Source of the DNA: Rhea pennata | Taxonomy: Eukaryota; Chordata; Aves; Rheiformes; Rheidae | Assembly: GCF_028389875.1 (NCBI RefSeq) | Contig: NC_084702.1 | Location: 54,408,053-54,472,052, forward strand | Length of the DNA stretch: 64,000 nt | Reading direction: 5' to 3' | Shown here: positions 32,901-47,300 of the stretch, one piece after another | Layout of the letters: each line of letters opens with the position of its first letter | How positions within the stretch are numbered: the stretch's first letter is position 1 | Program-made: the position numbers and the translations under genes | Notes under the pieces: model-generated | Seen by the model: only the letters and a program-made list of their open reading frames with translations | Database searches by the model: none | Told to the model about the DNA's origin: nothing

Positions 32901-35900
32901 AAAGTAGGCATGCTTAAAAAAAATCCTGCATGCTATGATATGTAGGATACCCATGACTTTACTCTATCTTGGACTGTTAGGTGCTGTGGAAGTGCTAACA
33001 TGTCTTTTTATCAAAAAGATAGTATTGGGATTCTAGTATCAGGATATTTGAGCTGTCTATGTTACAATTAGGAATTTTTAACAGCTTTGCTACTTGGTTC
33101 TTCCAGCATGGGCACGAATATATTATATAAGGGTTGATAGTTGTCAATATGCAAAGAACAGTTTTTTATGCAAAATTTTTTATTTTTTTTTTAATTTTTA
33201 TTTTTTTATTTTGAGCCTGCTGTGAATTAATTATTGTCTTTAGGCTTACAGCTTTTTACAACTGGAAATACTTTTTACAACTGTAAAAGAAAAGCTTAGT
33301 TTCAGAATTCATTGTGCTGCTTTTGGACTACATTGTTTTTTGTTCACAAAGAATGTGTGCAAAATGCCTGGTTTCTTTTTATGTTTGTGTTCATAAATTC
33401 ACATTTTGGAGCTGATTGGCTTTAATTTACTAGCTTTACTAAACATGTGGCAGATTAGATGATTCTTTCTGTTAATGGTTCATTTAATATTATTAAAGGT
33501 ATTTAGGTAAAATAAGACATAAAGAAATTTTCTACCCAAAGTGAAGGCTTTTCCTGTTCTTGAGCTTTATTTTTTTTCATTTTGTTGAGCTGTAAGCAAA
33601 ATCAAATTTTAACAGTTATAAATGGCGGAAAATAAATGTGCAAAAAAGCAAATATCTTTTAAAGAAATATTTTAGGAAGTATACAAATATGATCTGTATA
33701 ACTGTGAAAGCTGCAGGGTGTGTTTTTAGTGATGACATGTCAAATTAACCTCAAGTGTTACTTGCTCTTTCAGTAAGTATCATCAAGAGTGGCTGTTTGA
33801 AGTCAAGGCACTAATCCTTTGTGGAGGGAAAAAGTCACTGTTCAGACTGTGTATATACTGTACAACTAAATATTGTACAGAGCAATTTATAGGAAGATAA
33901 GGCTGATGTGAAGGTGTATGATTATATGGTTGGGGAAGCTACTTATTTCTAGAATGTAAATGGTCCCTATTATGCTATAGTTTCACCTTTGTAAGAAAAT
34001 ATTAATGTTATTTCAGCATTTATTTTCCTGACTCAGTGGAGAGTGAGCAAGGCTCTGTGTGTGTGTGTGTGCGCGCGCACATATATATGAATGTACATAT
34101 ATACACACAGGTGTATATATGTGTACATATATATGTGTGTGTGTGTATATATGTATGTGTATATAAAAAGATGCTTTATTCAAACTTGCTTCTGCTGAAA
34201 TGAGTAGTATTAGTAGACCTGATTCTTCTGTAGACAGTGGGAAATATTGGTTACATATCTAAATAATTTCTTAGCAGACATGTTCTCTTTCAGTGAATTG
34301 ATGTATGAAAATTGGAGAATATATATTTATAATGATTAGTTTGATATACTTTTGTGTTATATTTCTCGTTAATGTTGGGATGATATATCACGTGATAATT
34401 AAAAAAAAAAAAAAAAAAAAACAAAAACCCAAACCTTAAGTTTTAACGATGTAACTTTAAATTTCATTGGGATACTTCAATTCACTCAATTTGCAGCCCC
34501 ATTAGATAACCTAATGGTCAATTGTCATCATAATTTCTCTGAATTTGTAGAACCAAAAGTGGTCTCTTCTATAAGTTATTTATCTAGTTGTATTAATAGT
34601 TTGGAAAATGTTTTGTTTTGGATAGTAAGAAGGGTAATAACTTTAAGTACTCTTAAGTGTTATCTGTCCTTTTTCCCCAGAGACAGACATGTTCTTTTTA
34701 GCTATCAGTATGGTAGGAACAGACTTCTCTTTGATTGGGCAGCTGTTTCCTCATAGAGCCAGAGCAGAAATTAAGGTAAAAATTAAAGCATTTGGTCAAG
34801 TAATTAAACATCTGTTCTCACTTCTGTTTCTTGTTTGCTATTCTTGTGCTTCATATTAATATTGATGATTTTGATGCTAATTGGCTCTGGTGTAATGTTT
34901 TAATAACCATTTCCAGGAAAAGCTATCCGAAATAGGAATATGCTGGGTTACACTCTGATCACCATATTTGATAAGCAGATATAGCTAGTCTTGATTATAT
35001 TTTATTTGAGAAATGCTGATACTGGATGATGTTTGAGGTTCTTCTGTGTTACTTCTCTCTTGATACACAGCTAGTAACAACTTCTATATTTCAAGCTCTG
35101 CCTGGACTGGAAGTAATGAGAATGGAAGGAGGAAGACATTGAAAATAACCAAAAATAAGCTAGTGATAGGTATTGATGACAGAAAACAAATTTTAGCTTT
35201 CTGTGTAAAAATTAGTGACAAAATTATGTGTTCTGCGAGATTTAACAAATTTAGTTCTTAGAAAATCTTATTACTAGAAAAACATTTAAAAACTTTTATC
35301 TTGATCTGTGCTGTACAAACAGTTATGTTGCATTTCTTCCTTATTTAAAGATAAACATAACTTTTATTTTTAGAATAAGTTCAAACGTGAGGAAAAAGCA
35401 AATGGATGGAGGATAGACAAAGCTTTCAGTAAGTAAAGAAAACGCAATCTATCCTGCAATGACTCAGTTAAATGCAGTCATCTTTCTTCATTGTTATTTT
35501 TGTGCTTTGCCTTACTTTAATTATATGAAAAGTTTTTGCTCTTAAAAGAATTTACAAGTTAAGCACTCTCAGGGTGTTTATAACAAGTGTGATACACAGT
35601 AAGATCTTTAGGTTTAATTTTTGGCTTCATATTGATCAAGTATATAAGATTAACATAAACTATTAGTTGAAGATTATTCTGGCTCACTGAAATTTAGAGC
35701 ACAGTTACTAAGTGCAAACTGCTTTGAGAATCTTTAAATACTTTATATGTTTTTTGATGGGCCATGTAAGTCTTAGATTAGCACATTTATTCATTATTTG
35801 ATACTAATGTACAATTTAAGTATTTGTCACTTCTCAGATTTTCTAAGCTGCTAAATATTGTACCCTTTCTACAATCTTAAAATTTTTTTTTTAAAAAAAA

Positions 35901-38900
35901 AAACAAGGTACCGCGGTCCTTATATGTCACTTCTATCTAGTTTCTGCTCAAGTGATGTTCAAAAAGAATTCTCTGTTTAAATATGTAATTCATAGAATCA
36001 GTAAGGTTGGAAGGGACCTCTGGAGATCATCTAGTCCAACCTCCCTGCTCAGCAGGGTCACCTACAGCATGTTAGACAGGGTTGCATCCAGGCGGGCCTT
36101 GAAGATCTCTAGAGAAGGAGACTCCACAACCTCTCTGGGCAACCTGTGCCAGGGCTCCGTCACTCTCACAGGGAAGAAATTCCCCCTCACGGTCAGGCGG
36201 AACTTCCTGTGCTTCAGTTTCTGCCCATTGCCTCTTGTCCTGTCACATGGGGGCAACTGAAAAGAGTTTGTCCCCGTCCCCTTGACACCCTCCCTTCAGG
36301 TACTTGTACACATTGATAAGATCCCCCCTCAGTCTCCTCTTTCCCTGGCTAAAGAGGCCCAGCTCTCGCAGGCATTCCTCCTAGGGCAGGTGCTCCAGCC
36401 CTCGGATCATGCTTGTAGCCCTAAGCTGGACTCTCTCCAGTAGCTCCATGTTTCTCTTGTACTGGGGAGCCAACATCATCACTTGTATCAATGATTATTT
36501 TACAAAAGCAGGAATTCGGAAAGATTATCAGCTACAAAATCTTTTCCATTTCTTTGTTTTAATTGGACAGAAGAAAAGCGACCCTTTGATTTTGAGTTCT
36601 TTGCTCAGCTGCTTGAGAAGGTCTTGGCAGATGAGGAAAAGAGGAAGCAAAAGACTGTTAAAAGCCAGAAACCAAAAGAGAAGAGACCTTTGAGGACTCG
36701 GAAGAAACCAAAAGGTATTTTAAAAGAACGCTTGAGATACCATTATAGAGCAGTGATGTTAATGTTGCTTCAGTAATGTATCACTAACAAAGTGAAAATC
36801 ACATAGGAGATCTTCTCCTTCCGCCTTCTGAATAGGGCAAGAGAATTCTGGGTTCATAGCATAATTTGTTTTCGGATGTAGTTTGCTTATGTGCAGGAAG
36901 GCAATAATTGTTAGTGACCAGTTTCCTGAGGGGCATTTTCTTTAGGTCACACTGAGATTACTGCTCTTCCAACATCTGAAGCACTGGACTACTAAAGGGA
37001 TATTTTAATTTAATATTCAATAAATATCTTCATGAGTCGCTGGTGAACTCACTTTTTAGAATCCTTGGGCCAAAACTTTATTTTTGATGCCCTGTTTTCT
37101 TTCATGACTTTTCATTTAAAATTTTAACTTTTCTTTTTTTAAGATGCTGTTTCTCCTTTAGCTGCCTTTGGAACCCTAAAATCTGAAGGCTATAATTCTT
37201 TTCAGGAAATCTTGTAAAAACTGTTTCAGTTTTCTTGTCTGTTTAAAATAAAGTATAAAGAGTGTGTTTAATAACAGCTGTATAGTTTCTATACAGCTGT
37301 TGTATAGTTTCTGTATTACTTTAATACCTGTGAAAGGACTCTTCAGAGATGTGTTAAAAACACTTGGATTGACATCATTTAATTGAATTCCCAGCTAATT
37401 TTGTAGATTTCTTTTCCCTGAATATTTGTTCTTAATATCATTAACAAGGAGATAGGTTCTTGTGGAAGAAACAGCTGAACAACCCTTAAAAGGGATCCTA
37501 GCTAGGAAGCAACATTTCAATTTAATTCTTAAAATAGAGTTGACTGTTGCTTTTCTCTAGCCTTAAATCAGATCTGATTTAGTAGAAACATCCCACATAA
37601 TAGGTTTTATAGCTACATGTAGAAATTGTGTTCATAATCTTTAATTATAGGTTAATTGTACTTTGTATGTAAAATAGTGTGTGCATGTATAAGAATAAGA
37701 AAGCATGTATAAGAATAATAAAAACAGTGGGGAAAATGTACTTGGTGATTGTCTGATGTTCTACATAAATACACGATAATGACCAAAATGTTCTGGAAAA
37801 AGGAGGGAGAAGAATTTTGGAAGCTGGTTAAAGCAGGAAAAGAACTTAACAAATTTGTAGCTAGAAAATAATCAAGCTTTCTTATGCAAATAGAAATGAC
37901 TGACTAAAATCTGTTGATCAAAATTACTTTTTCATGATATACTTTCTGCAGCCATAATTACCTTTTTCTGTAGAGACAGGAAAATTGTTTTCGGGGATGG
38001 CAATGCCTGTTCTTCATGGACCTAAAAGTGATCGTGTAACCTTTTAAAAAGTATTTGAACAGCAACATTTGCTCTATGCATCCTATATTGACTTTACACT
38101 GATGGACGTGTAATCTTATGCACAGAATGTGTTCTGTATTTAGTGTTGCAGTTAATCTATGCTGAAGCTTTTCTTTTTAACCAGTAACTGACCTCTCATG
38201 GACCTGCTTGTATGCCTAACAACATGTTGACACTGATATATGAATTTACAAGATGTTGCTATTGGAAATATCTTCAAAATTTGTGGCTCGTGATACTTTT
38301 ATCAGCTTATTAATCAGGAACCATACTGTCTCAACAGCAAAAGCTGCCAGTGCAGAAGCTGCTAGTGATCAAGATAATTCTCAGAAAGACAGAAATTCTG
38401 ATGTAGAAACAGAAGCAGATGCTGTGACGGCTGAGAAGGAGAATGAAGATTCTTCGGGCATTTCTGAACGGATGGAAGAGCAGGTTGCATTAGAGCCAGC
38501 ATTAGCAAAAAAGAAAAGAAAAAGGAGGAGAAAAGATGATCTTGAACAGGAAGTGGAGAATCTTCCAGAAGAGACAGCAGCCCCTTCAAAAATTACTGTT
38601 GAAGGGAAATCCTCTAAGAATAGTAAGAGACAAAACTGCTCACTTGTAAATGTTCAATATGAGGTCTTTACGTAAAGACACTTTGGTCTTAAAAATGAGA
38701 ACTGGGATTTTAATTTGTTACTGATCTGCTTTTCAAGATTATAGAACTGTGCTTTTCAAGAAGTCAGCTTTCATACTAAATCTAAATACTATGTTTTGTT
38801 TTAGCTGAGAGCAATTCTCTTAAACCTTAACTGTGTAATTTCTGCTGCGATTTTTTTTGTTCTTAATTAAATATTGCTTCACTGTAGCTGGTAGGTGGGA

Positions 38901-41900
38901 ACTGGAATTCTGTGCTGTTACCTGAATGTCCAAATTGATTTCATTCTTATTAGCAGGAAAAAGTTTAGTATGTGATACAAACAGTGATGATCATACTACC
39001 TCAGGAGAAGAACTGGACAGTGTTACTGAAGGAAAGCAAGATCAGACTCCTGTTCTAGAAGAGGAGAGATCAGAGACCTGTTTACCAGTAGATGGCATAA
39101 CTGAAAGTGATCTCAACTTGCACAGGTAATTTTTGCAATAGTAAGCTTAGGCAAAATAAGAAATGGTTTATTTTTTTAAAATTGTTTGAATATATTGATT
39201 CTAACCATCATGTTAATGAACATAGATGGGCAGGATTTTCAGTTTCTCAGAACTGAAGATGTGCCCTGCTATGTTTTAGTCATTTACTTTCAATTTGCAA
39301 CCTCAGTGTATTCTCTGCCCTGATGCTCTCTTTGTTAATCAGTTTACATCAACACTAAAATTCCCATCCAAAATTACTTACTTTTTTTCCTTGGGGGTGG
39401 GGGAGTGGTTGATGGTGGTGCTTGAAGACTGGCTTATTCTAAACACTGTCTTAAAACTCTTAACAGTACTACTACTATTTCTCTCAAAGGAGTGCTTGGT
39501 AATGTTGCTAGGTAGTGTTGCTATATGCTTGGAATTTTTAATAGGGGTTTTTCTTGTGAGAAAGGAAAATTACTCAGATTTTACTTGTGCTGAACTTGTG
39601 TCTTGGATTGAGAGGCAAAATTTTACTCTCACATTTGAGCTTTCTTTTACTAGAAAGAATGTGAATATTTGTATTTTATCTTTTTTTATATATGAAAGTG
39701 GTAAATCTAAAAATTTACCGAGGAGCTGTCTGTGCTGCTTCCGAATTTTGCATGTTAAGTGCTCTATATAGCTATATTGTAATTGTTTGCTGTTTTCTAA
39801 CAGTTTTTGTGAAACATTTACGGGCTTTAATCCCTCACAGGAAGTGTATGGAAGAACAGTAATTCTCATCTTTGAACTTAATGTAGATTGTTATGGAAGA
39901 TCAGGGAAATTCTTTTGTGTACAGTATTTTAAACTATAAAGCCTTCATTTAAGGCTGTACCTATTCTAGAATATTCAGATTGTATTTTTAACTTTTCTTG
40001 TAATGACATTGCAAAAGTACAAAAGTGATTTTAAAGCTCATGTCATGGGGATATCACTAAAAGTTACAGATGTTTTAGAGAACCTGATGTAGAATTTGCA
40101 TACTGCTGTAAATCTAAATTTTACTATGCAACTCAATCTGTAATGATATCAGCTTTCTATTAAAATATGTTTTATGTTTTCATGTGCTTTTATTGATTTC
40201 AGCTTTCAGAATGGCAGTGATAGTGTGCTAGAAACAGAATCTGCTAAACTGAGAATGCTAGATACTGGAGATGAAGTACCACAGGAAAGCCAGCTTTCAA
40301 AGATCCCAGTTTCAAAGGAAATTAAAAACAAGGAAAGACAGTCTGAAGAAACTGCAGAAGCAAAGGTATTTTCATTTTTTAAGTAATTCTGTTTTCTTAA
40401 GATCTTTCTCTTTACCAATAGCAATGTTTGTGTAAATTAGAGCTGGTTTTTGATATATTTTTGTAATGTTTTTACCACTTGGTGCACAAAAGGCAACAAA
40501 CCTGAGACCATCAACAAAATTTAAATGCTATCAATTTGGTTAGCTTTTTTTTTTTTTCTTTTTTTTTTTTTTGCTTTTGTTATACTAAAATTATTCAGAA
40601 AGTGTAATGCTCATGTTTAGCTTATCTCGTAGATAGTTTAAACATTTAAACAGTTTAATTTTTCAAGATTGAAGCACTATAACATCAACAGTGAAATTTG
40701 ATGTGCCACCTTGGAGCAAATTTTTGCTGGCCTACACATATTAGTGAGATGTTGACAGCCGATTTAGGCAGAGAGAGTATAGAGCTGTTTGTGTTGCTTC
40801 GAAATGTAGACCTCTATACCCTCCTGTCTCTGGCTGGTATGAGATGTTTCAGGAAAATATGGGAAACTGGACCAAGGTTGAACAATCTTCCCTCAGGTAT
40901 GCTCTAATCTCTGCTAGCAGTTTAGGAACTTCCTGAGATTGCATCTAACTTATTTCATACCCCTTGATGGACCTCTCTTCTATCAATTTGTCTAGCTAAC
41001 CTTTTGGATGTGTATGTACTTCTGTCATCAACTGCAAACCACAGCTGAGAGCTTCTTATTTAATGCACTGCATGAAAAAGTATATTCTTTAGATTATTTT
41101 AAGCCTGCTGCCTGATGCTTTAATATGATGCGCACTACTTCCATTGCTATATTCCTGTTCACCACCACCAAGCTATTCTTGTTTTTACTGCTGTGCTGTG
41201 CTGTTTTATCCAGTAGTATCTTTTTTGAGCTGAAAAGTCCTGATCTTAAATTTCTCCTTACGTGGAAAATGTCTGTTTCTCTGATTGTTCTTCTACCCTT
41301 TTATCACTAACTCGTTTTTGGAGCTTTTTCTTTTTTCATTTGCAGAGTTATAGTCAGTCATCTCTGAGAAAAATGTTTAAATACTGGACCTTGAAATTAG
41401 TTAAAGCTGATACTGTCTAAAGAATAAGTTATCAGCTTCACCAGATTAAAAGACAGAGGAGCCTTGTTCATATTTCTACTTGTCATTATCTTACAGCAAA
41501 GAGTTTTTCAATGTTGCAGAGCTGAAGTAATAAACACTTATTTTGTTTTCTTACTCAGGACAAAGATAGATGCGACTCATGTAAACCAGATGAAAAGGAG
41601 AGTGCATCAGATGGTGATTTTCAGTCTGAAATAATGTGAGTAGAATTATTTTACCTTGCATTAGTACTTGAGCTAAATTTGCACTTACTTAATTTGGATA
41701 TAAACTCTATTTAATCATACTAGGATTAGTTGGTAGAGCTTGATGACTTTTCTTCCTTATTCAAGGACTTTTGGTAGAAATTTTGACTGCTGAGGAGTGA
41801 TGCTTTGACCAAAGCTTAGAATATTACCTGGGAATGAGGAGGAAGACTTAACTAAGCTTAGAAAAGCTAGTTCTTCCGTGGCAGGTTACAGCAAGAGAGA

Positions 41901-44351
41901 GTTCTCTAAAGAAGGTTTACTATTTTGTATGGGAATCTCAGTTTTGCAAGTTGGCTTAAAGGACCTTATTAGTTTCTTTGAAACTGGCATGTGTTCATCA
42001 AGAGCTCATTATCTGCACACCCCACATATATAATGTGTTCATACCTTTATAACTGGACACCATTGCTCTTTGGAACTTACTACAAGTGTCTAAGTTGAGA
42101 GACACATCTCTGGAAGGTACTCCATCACTGTTCTCCTTTATGAAGTTAATCTTTGTGATTATTTCTTACAGGGATGTCTGTAACTGAGCAGTGGTGTTCA
42201 ACCTTCTTATGTACCTAATGTTTCCAGTTTGTATAATCAGAGACTTAAAAATCCATAGTACGATTCTTTAAAGCTGACTTAGAGATAGTGTTCTAGTTTA
42301 CATTTAGTTAGCAGCACTTCTAAATATGAAAGTTTCATCCATCCGTCCTTCCTTTATTGAAGGACAGGTCACTGTCACAGTTAAGATTGTTGGTACTCTC
42401 ACGGTAAAGTTTTACTTGCCCTATCCTAGGAAATATGTAAGGTAAAGTAGTAGTTCCCAATCTGAAGATTATCAGTAATAATACTGATGACCTCGCTGAC
42501 TCTGGTAAACGGTGTGTGGAACCTAGACAAGTCTATTGCAGTCGTTAAGTATACAGAAATTGATACATACTTCTCATTCTTCAAGAACATTTGGGTGTTG
42601 ACAAAGTGTGAGACAAAGAGTTTGAAAACAGCAAATGATGTAAACTGGATAGCCATGAAAGAGGAGGGACAGGAAAGGGAGACAGAAAATTTGGTGTATA
42701 AAGTAAATCCGTTGTACTTCTGAAGCAGCTTCCTATTGTTTCAATTTTTAGTTTATGTTGAAATCAGTAAGCTTGTTCTCACTAGCTTCAATTCTGAATC
42801 CCCAGGAAAAGAGGTATTCCTGCTGTAGCAGCAAGAGACGCTTCCTTCTGGTATTTTACAGGTGAATTCCACTGAAAGGCAGCAAAGGTCTTGAGGTTTA
42901 CTTAAGATTCTGTCCTTTAGGCAATCAAGTAAACTGACAAAAACTGTATCTTTATTGCTCATTCAGTTCTTGCTGCTCTTTAAGTACATCTTGGACCCTA
43001 TGAAGAATTAACCTTATCTCTGGCAATAATACAAAATCTCTCTTTTTGTATCTCAAGGGAAACTGAAAAACCAGCATACAAAGGGCGCTTCCAAAGACCT
43101 AAACCCAATTTAACAAAATCATCTGGAAGGAGAGAAGCAGCAACCCAAGAAAAACTGGAGGCTGAGACTTCCTCTCCAAAACTTGTGAATGAAGCTGAAA
43201 AGGTCAGAAGGAGAAATGTTACTTGATCTGCTGTGTTGTTGGTATTGTATCCATTTTGATCAGTGCTGATCCTATGGCCAGCTACACTCTGAGAACTGCC
43301 TTTGAGGCATCTGTTCATTTGTCCAAGAATAATATTTCTTGTCTTAATTTCAGTGCACTGTGGAAGACAGTGGAAGTAACAGAAATGAAATCACAGAAGT
43401 AAAGAACATAGATTTGGAGACTACATCTGAGTGAGTATTAAGATTGCTTTTTCAGTCTACTGGTGTTAACTTACATCTTTGACTTTAATTGTTAATTTAT
43501 TTTATTTAGTGCTATTATAAAAAGGTCCTTATGCAGCACTAGCAGGGCAGATTTGTATTCATCTTGAATTTGGCTTTGACATTTTCTTCGATTGTATCAA
43601 ATGGTACTACTGTAGAGGCACTTTCTTGGGAAAGTGGAAAAAGTGTTGCTTTGGAGAGTCAAATTTCCTTGGAATTTGGGGCAAAATGCGATAACTGAAA
43701 GTTAATATAGAGGTAAGACTTTAGTGGCGAGACAGAGTTGCGCAGGACTAAACCAGATTTTACTAGGAATGTAGATCTATGACTTTCTCTCACCCTTATT
43801 TCCCAACTAATGGCTCAGCTTTTGATGCTTGCACAAGCAGCTATTGCATGCAGTCTACTTAGGTTCCTCATCTGTGATATTTTAAAACCTTTTCAGAGGA
43901 GGTGGCAAAAGCATTAACTTCATGTCCTCTTAATAGGAAGATAAATGGAGTTTCCACGACATAAGATGAAAGCAGATTTCATACTCATATGAAGAAACTT
44001 ACATAAGTGGGTGCAAATCTTTCCGAAGATAACTCAATATAAGATTCATCTCCAGTAAAGAAAGCTATGCAGGTCATTGAGCACTATGTAGGTTTGATAT
44101 TAGGGAGTAGATACCATCATTGTGAATCCTTTGCTAATCTCTCTTGTGCAGAGAAGCTGAGAAAACTGTAATTGCGAAGACAGTGGTTAGAGGATGTCGA
44201 CAGCGTTTTAAGCCAAACATTACAAGAGCATCTGGAAGGAAAGAGCCTGAAAAAGATGCAGGAAAAGAGAAAATGTCCCATTCAGAGCCTAAGGGAGAAA
44301 TTAAAAAGGTATTTAATTGAATAAGGTAACAGAAAATAATATGTTTAACCT

Positions 44352-44389
<38 letters not shown>

Positions 44390-47300
44390 CACCTGTTGAA
44401 TGTAAATGCAACACAGTCTTTTTTTTGCTGAATGTGACCAGAAATCAGCCACTTAATCTGCAGTGACAATATGATATTGCTTAGAGGATTCAGCTAAGCT
44501 GGGAGTTTTTCACACATACAATAGACACGCCAATAATATTTCATATCCTTCAGCAAATATAAGCATGTGTGTTTGATCTAAATTTTACTGCACCTTTCTG
44601 GCTGATGTAAAATTTAAACTATGAATCTTCTGTATCTGTCATAGCATCGCATTTCATATCCTATTTTGGACAGTTATCTGGCTTGTTAGGTAATCCTGTA
44701 CTTGATAAATGTAAAAGAATTAACGTCTTAATGTTCTATTTTTATTCAGAATACTGACCAAAGTAATGAGTGTGATACTACCAGTGCAGAATTTGCAGGA
44801 AAACATGATAAAGTCTTGGAGACAATGTCTCAGTAAGTATGTAAAAAATGAGAAGCCGTGCACTGCTCTCTAGATCTTTGTATCCCTCTCACTTTTGGTA
44901 ATATTATATAGAATGATAATTATAGAATTTTCTTGAGTAATTTCTGCAGTGAGAGGGAAGTTGAGGGAAGAAAAATAACTTTTTTATGCATGGAATACAT
45001 AGATTAATCATTTTTGTTTTTAAAGAAGAGTACTTAAATGAGACTTCAAGCAGGATAAATGCAAAAAATTGAACACTGGTCCCTTTAAAACGAAAACAAG
45101 CCTTTTCCACTAGCTTATATACTGAAATATGTCCATTTCAGTGGGGGAAAATTTTACATATTTAAATAATAGGAGTAAGTGTTTGTTCTTAAAGTGTGAT
45201 TAAGTGCCAGATGCCTAGGACTGGCGAGGGGAGGGAGTGTGGGCAGCTTAATGCATATGTTAATTAATAAATGTTTCCTGCTTTTCTATTCAGTGGAGAA
45301 ATGGTAACTGCAATGTAAATGCTCTGAGGAATGTATTTTACAGAGAAGGTTGTAAAACACCTTTTTCTTATTTTTAAAGGTGGATAGTTGAAGAGGATGG
45401 AGGGAGGTGAATAGGGATTTGATCTGGTAGAAAAATACTTCAACTGTTACTGCTTTCATGAACCATGCTATATAACTTATTGCTCAGGGTGAAAAGACAG
45501 AAGCTGATTGCTGGTTTTAATAAAGTGTTGCTGACATTTTCATGTTAGTAAGATTATGGATGAAGTTAATTGTATAGTCTCTGAACGTTTGCAACTTAAT
45601 CCTTTGGACCCTTCATTAATTTAAGTTCATGTGCCTCTAGAGCAGATAGGAAGATGAAGAGCTATTATGGTTCAGAGGTCTGTCTAGAAGCAGACAGAAA
45701 CATGAAAAGAGCCTGTTATGGGGCGAGAAAAGGTCTGTCTAGTGTGGTATCTTGTCTCCTGTGGGGAAAGAAGAACAGAACAAACAAATGCTAATTTCCC
45801 AAGTACTCTTTCAGCCTCCAACAGATACAATTTTGACTTCTAAGTTAGCAGTGAATAGCTCAATTCTAAGTAAAGTGTAGGTTAATAAATGGAGAGGAAG
45901 AAAAGAGGTGGAGGGACTATTGCCTCTCTGAGACCCCTGCAACTTTCAGACATCTTAGGTACTTATGAACATATTTGTTTTTCCAGATCTAACAAAACAA
46001 CTGGTTTACAACAGGACAGCAAACAGACAGTGTTGAAACCAGCACTGCTGAAGAGAGGCCGAATGCCAAGACCAAAACCTCATATAGGAAGAACTACTGC
46101 AAGATATGAAGTCCAAACAGAGAAAAAAGATCCTGAAGAGGAGAAAACTGAATGTGAAGAATTGGAAAAGGGTGCGACTTACCCTAGGAATGAAAAAAAT
46201 GGTTCATGCCTCAAAGATGTGAGTTTCCTACTCCTAAGCAGTTGGGTATGTGCAGTTAAGCACACTTCTTTCCTCTGGTGCCCAAGCAGATGCCTTGGTG
46301 ACAAAGATTTATGTGCATACCAAATGTTCTTTCAGAATTATCTGAAATGTCATAGAATTTCCTATGGCTTGTATTTAGATTCTGTTGTCCATGGAGAGAG
46401 ATTGCATCCCACTTCTCAGTTGTGCTAGGGGCAGTATCAGATATGAAAAGAGAAATGCAGAACAGGAAGGATGGTCTTGGAAAAGAAACTATTTCAAATA
46501 GTATATAGAAAAATAACAAAACTGAATTTTTATTTTAAAAGTATCTAGTGATGTTGGTTGCAGAGGAAGTAAAATCTTTTTGAGCATTTTTGTAGAAGAG
46601 GTACTAAAAGATCCCCCTCCTTTTTTTCCCCTCTCTGCTCTTCTAAAGGAGAGGTTGAGCGTATCTTTCTTTTTTTTTCTTAGAATGAAATTTATATTCC
46701 CTTTAGGACATGATGGACTATGAAGACACTCGGGCATGCATTGAGATGTTAGAAGATGATGTGTCTGCAGATTCTGAGAAGATGGACTCAATACATGCAA
46801 GCCAGCATTCCCCCAAAAAGTTCTCAGAAGCTGAAGGATGTGAATGTGAAAAGGAATCTTCAGATGTCTTGAATGATGTTTCAGATTTCAATATAGAGTA
46901 AGTTTGTTTTTTATATGGCGGGATGATTAAAAAAAAAATTGGTATCTCTAGGTATTTTATATTCAACTCCAGCAACTAAAACTTACAGATACAAACTCGT
47001 TATAGATCTACCACTTATTTTTAATCGAGACAATACTAAAATAAAGAAAACTTGAAAAAGTACTACATTTATCTGCTGCATATATTATTGACTTATAATA
47101 TTGAGTGCGTTTTTTAAATAAATATCTTTTTTTTCCTGATGCTCAGTTCCTGTATTTATCTTTCCCATGTTAGTCCTAAAAATGCACCCCTATGTGCTTG
47201 TGTAAACCCCTGAGTATAGGGTTTTGGTTTCCTGTTAAGCTGTCCTTTTAAAGATCTGTATTGTAAATCTGCTGTGTAGTTGTAGATGTGATTAGACAAA

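Larger units (their letters stand above)
31918..36714 (+). other. BDP1: BDP1 conserved core: pre-SANT, SANT and post-SANT exons
   Basis: Exon 5 (31918-32061) ends with an acidic run and then [20 protein letters not shown]. Exon 6 (32625-32758) carries [20 protein letters not shown]. Exons 7 and 8 (34681-34775, 35374-35428) form the Myb-like SANT helices, including [20 protein letters not shown] and [18 protein letters not shown]. Exon 9 (36571-36714) is the [20 protein letters not shown] helix and a basic tail. These segments contact TBP, BRF1 and DNA in known TFIIIB structures and are nearly identical to human here. Confidence 0.95.

Noticed and set aside
46219-46428. 70-codon in-frame extension after BDP1 exon 18
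   Set aside because: The donor GTGAGT is strong, the next exon fits in phase, and the extension has no conserved look.
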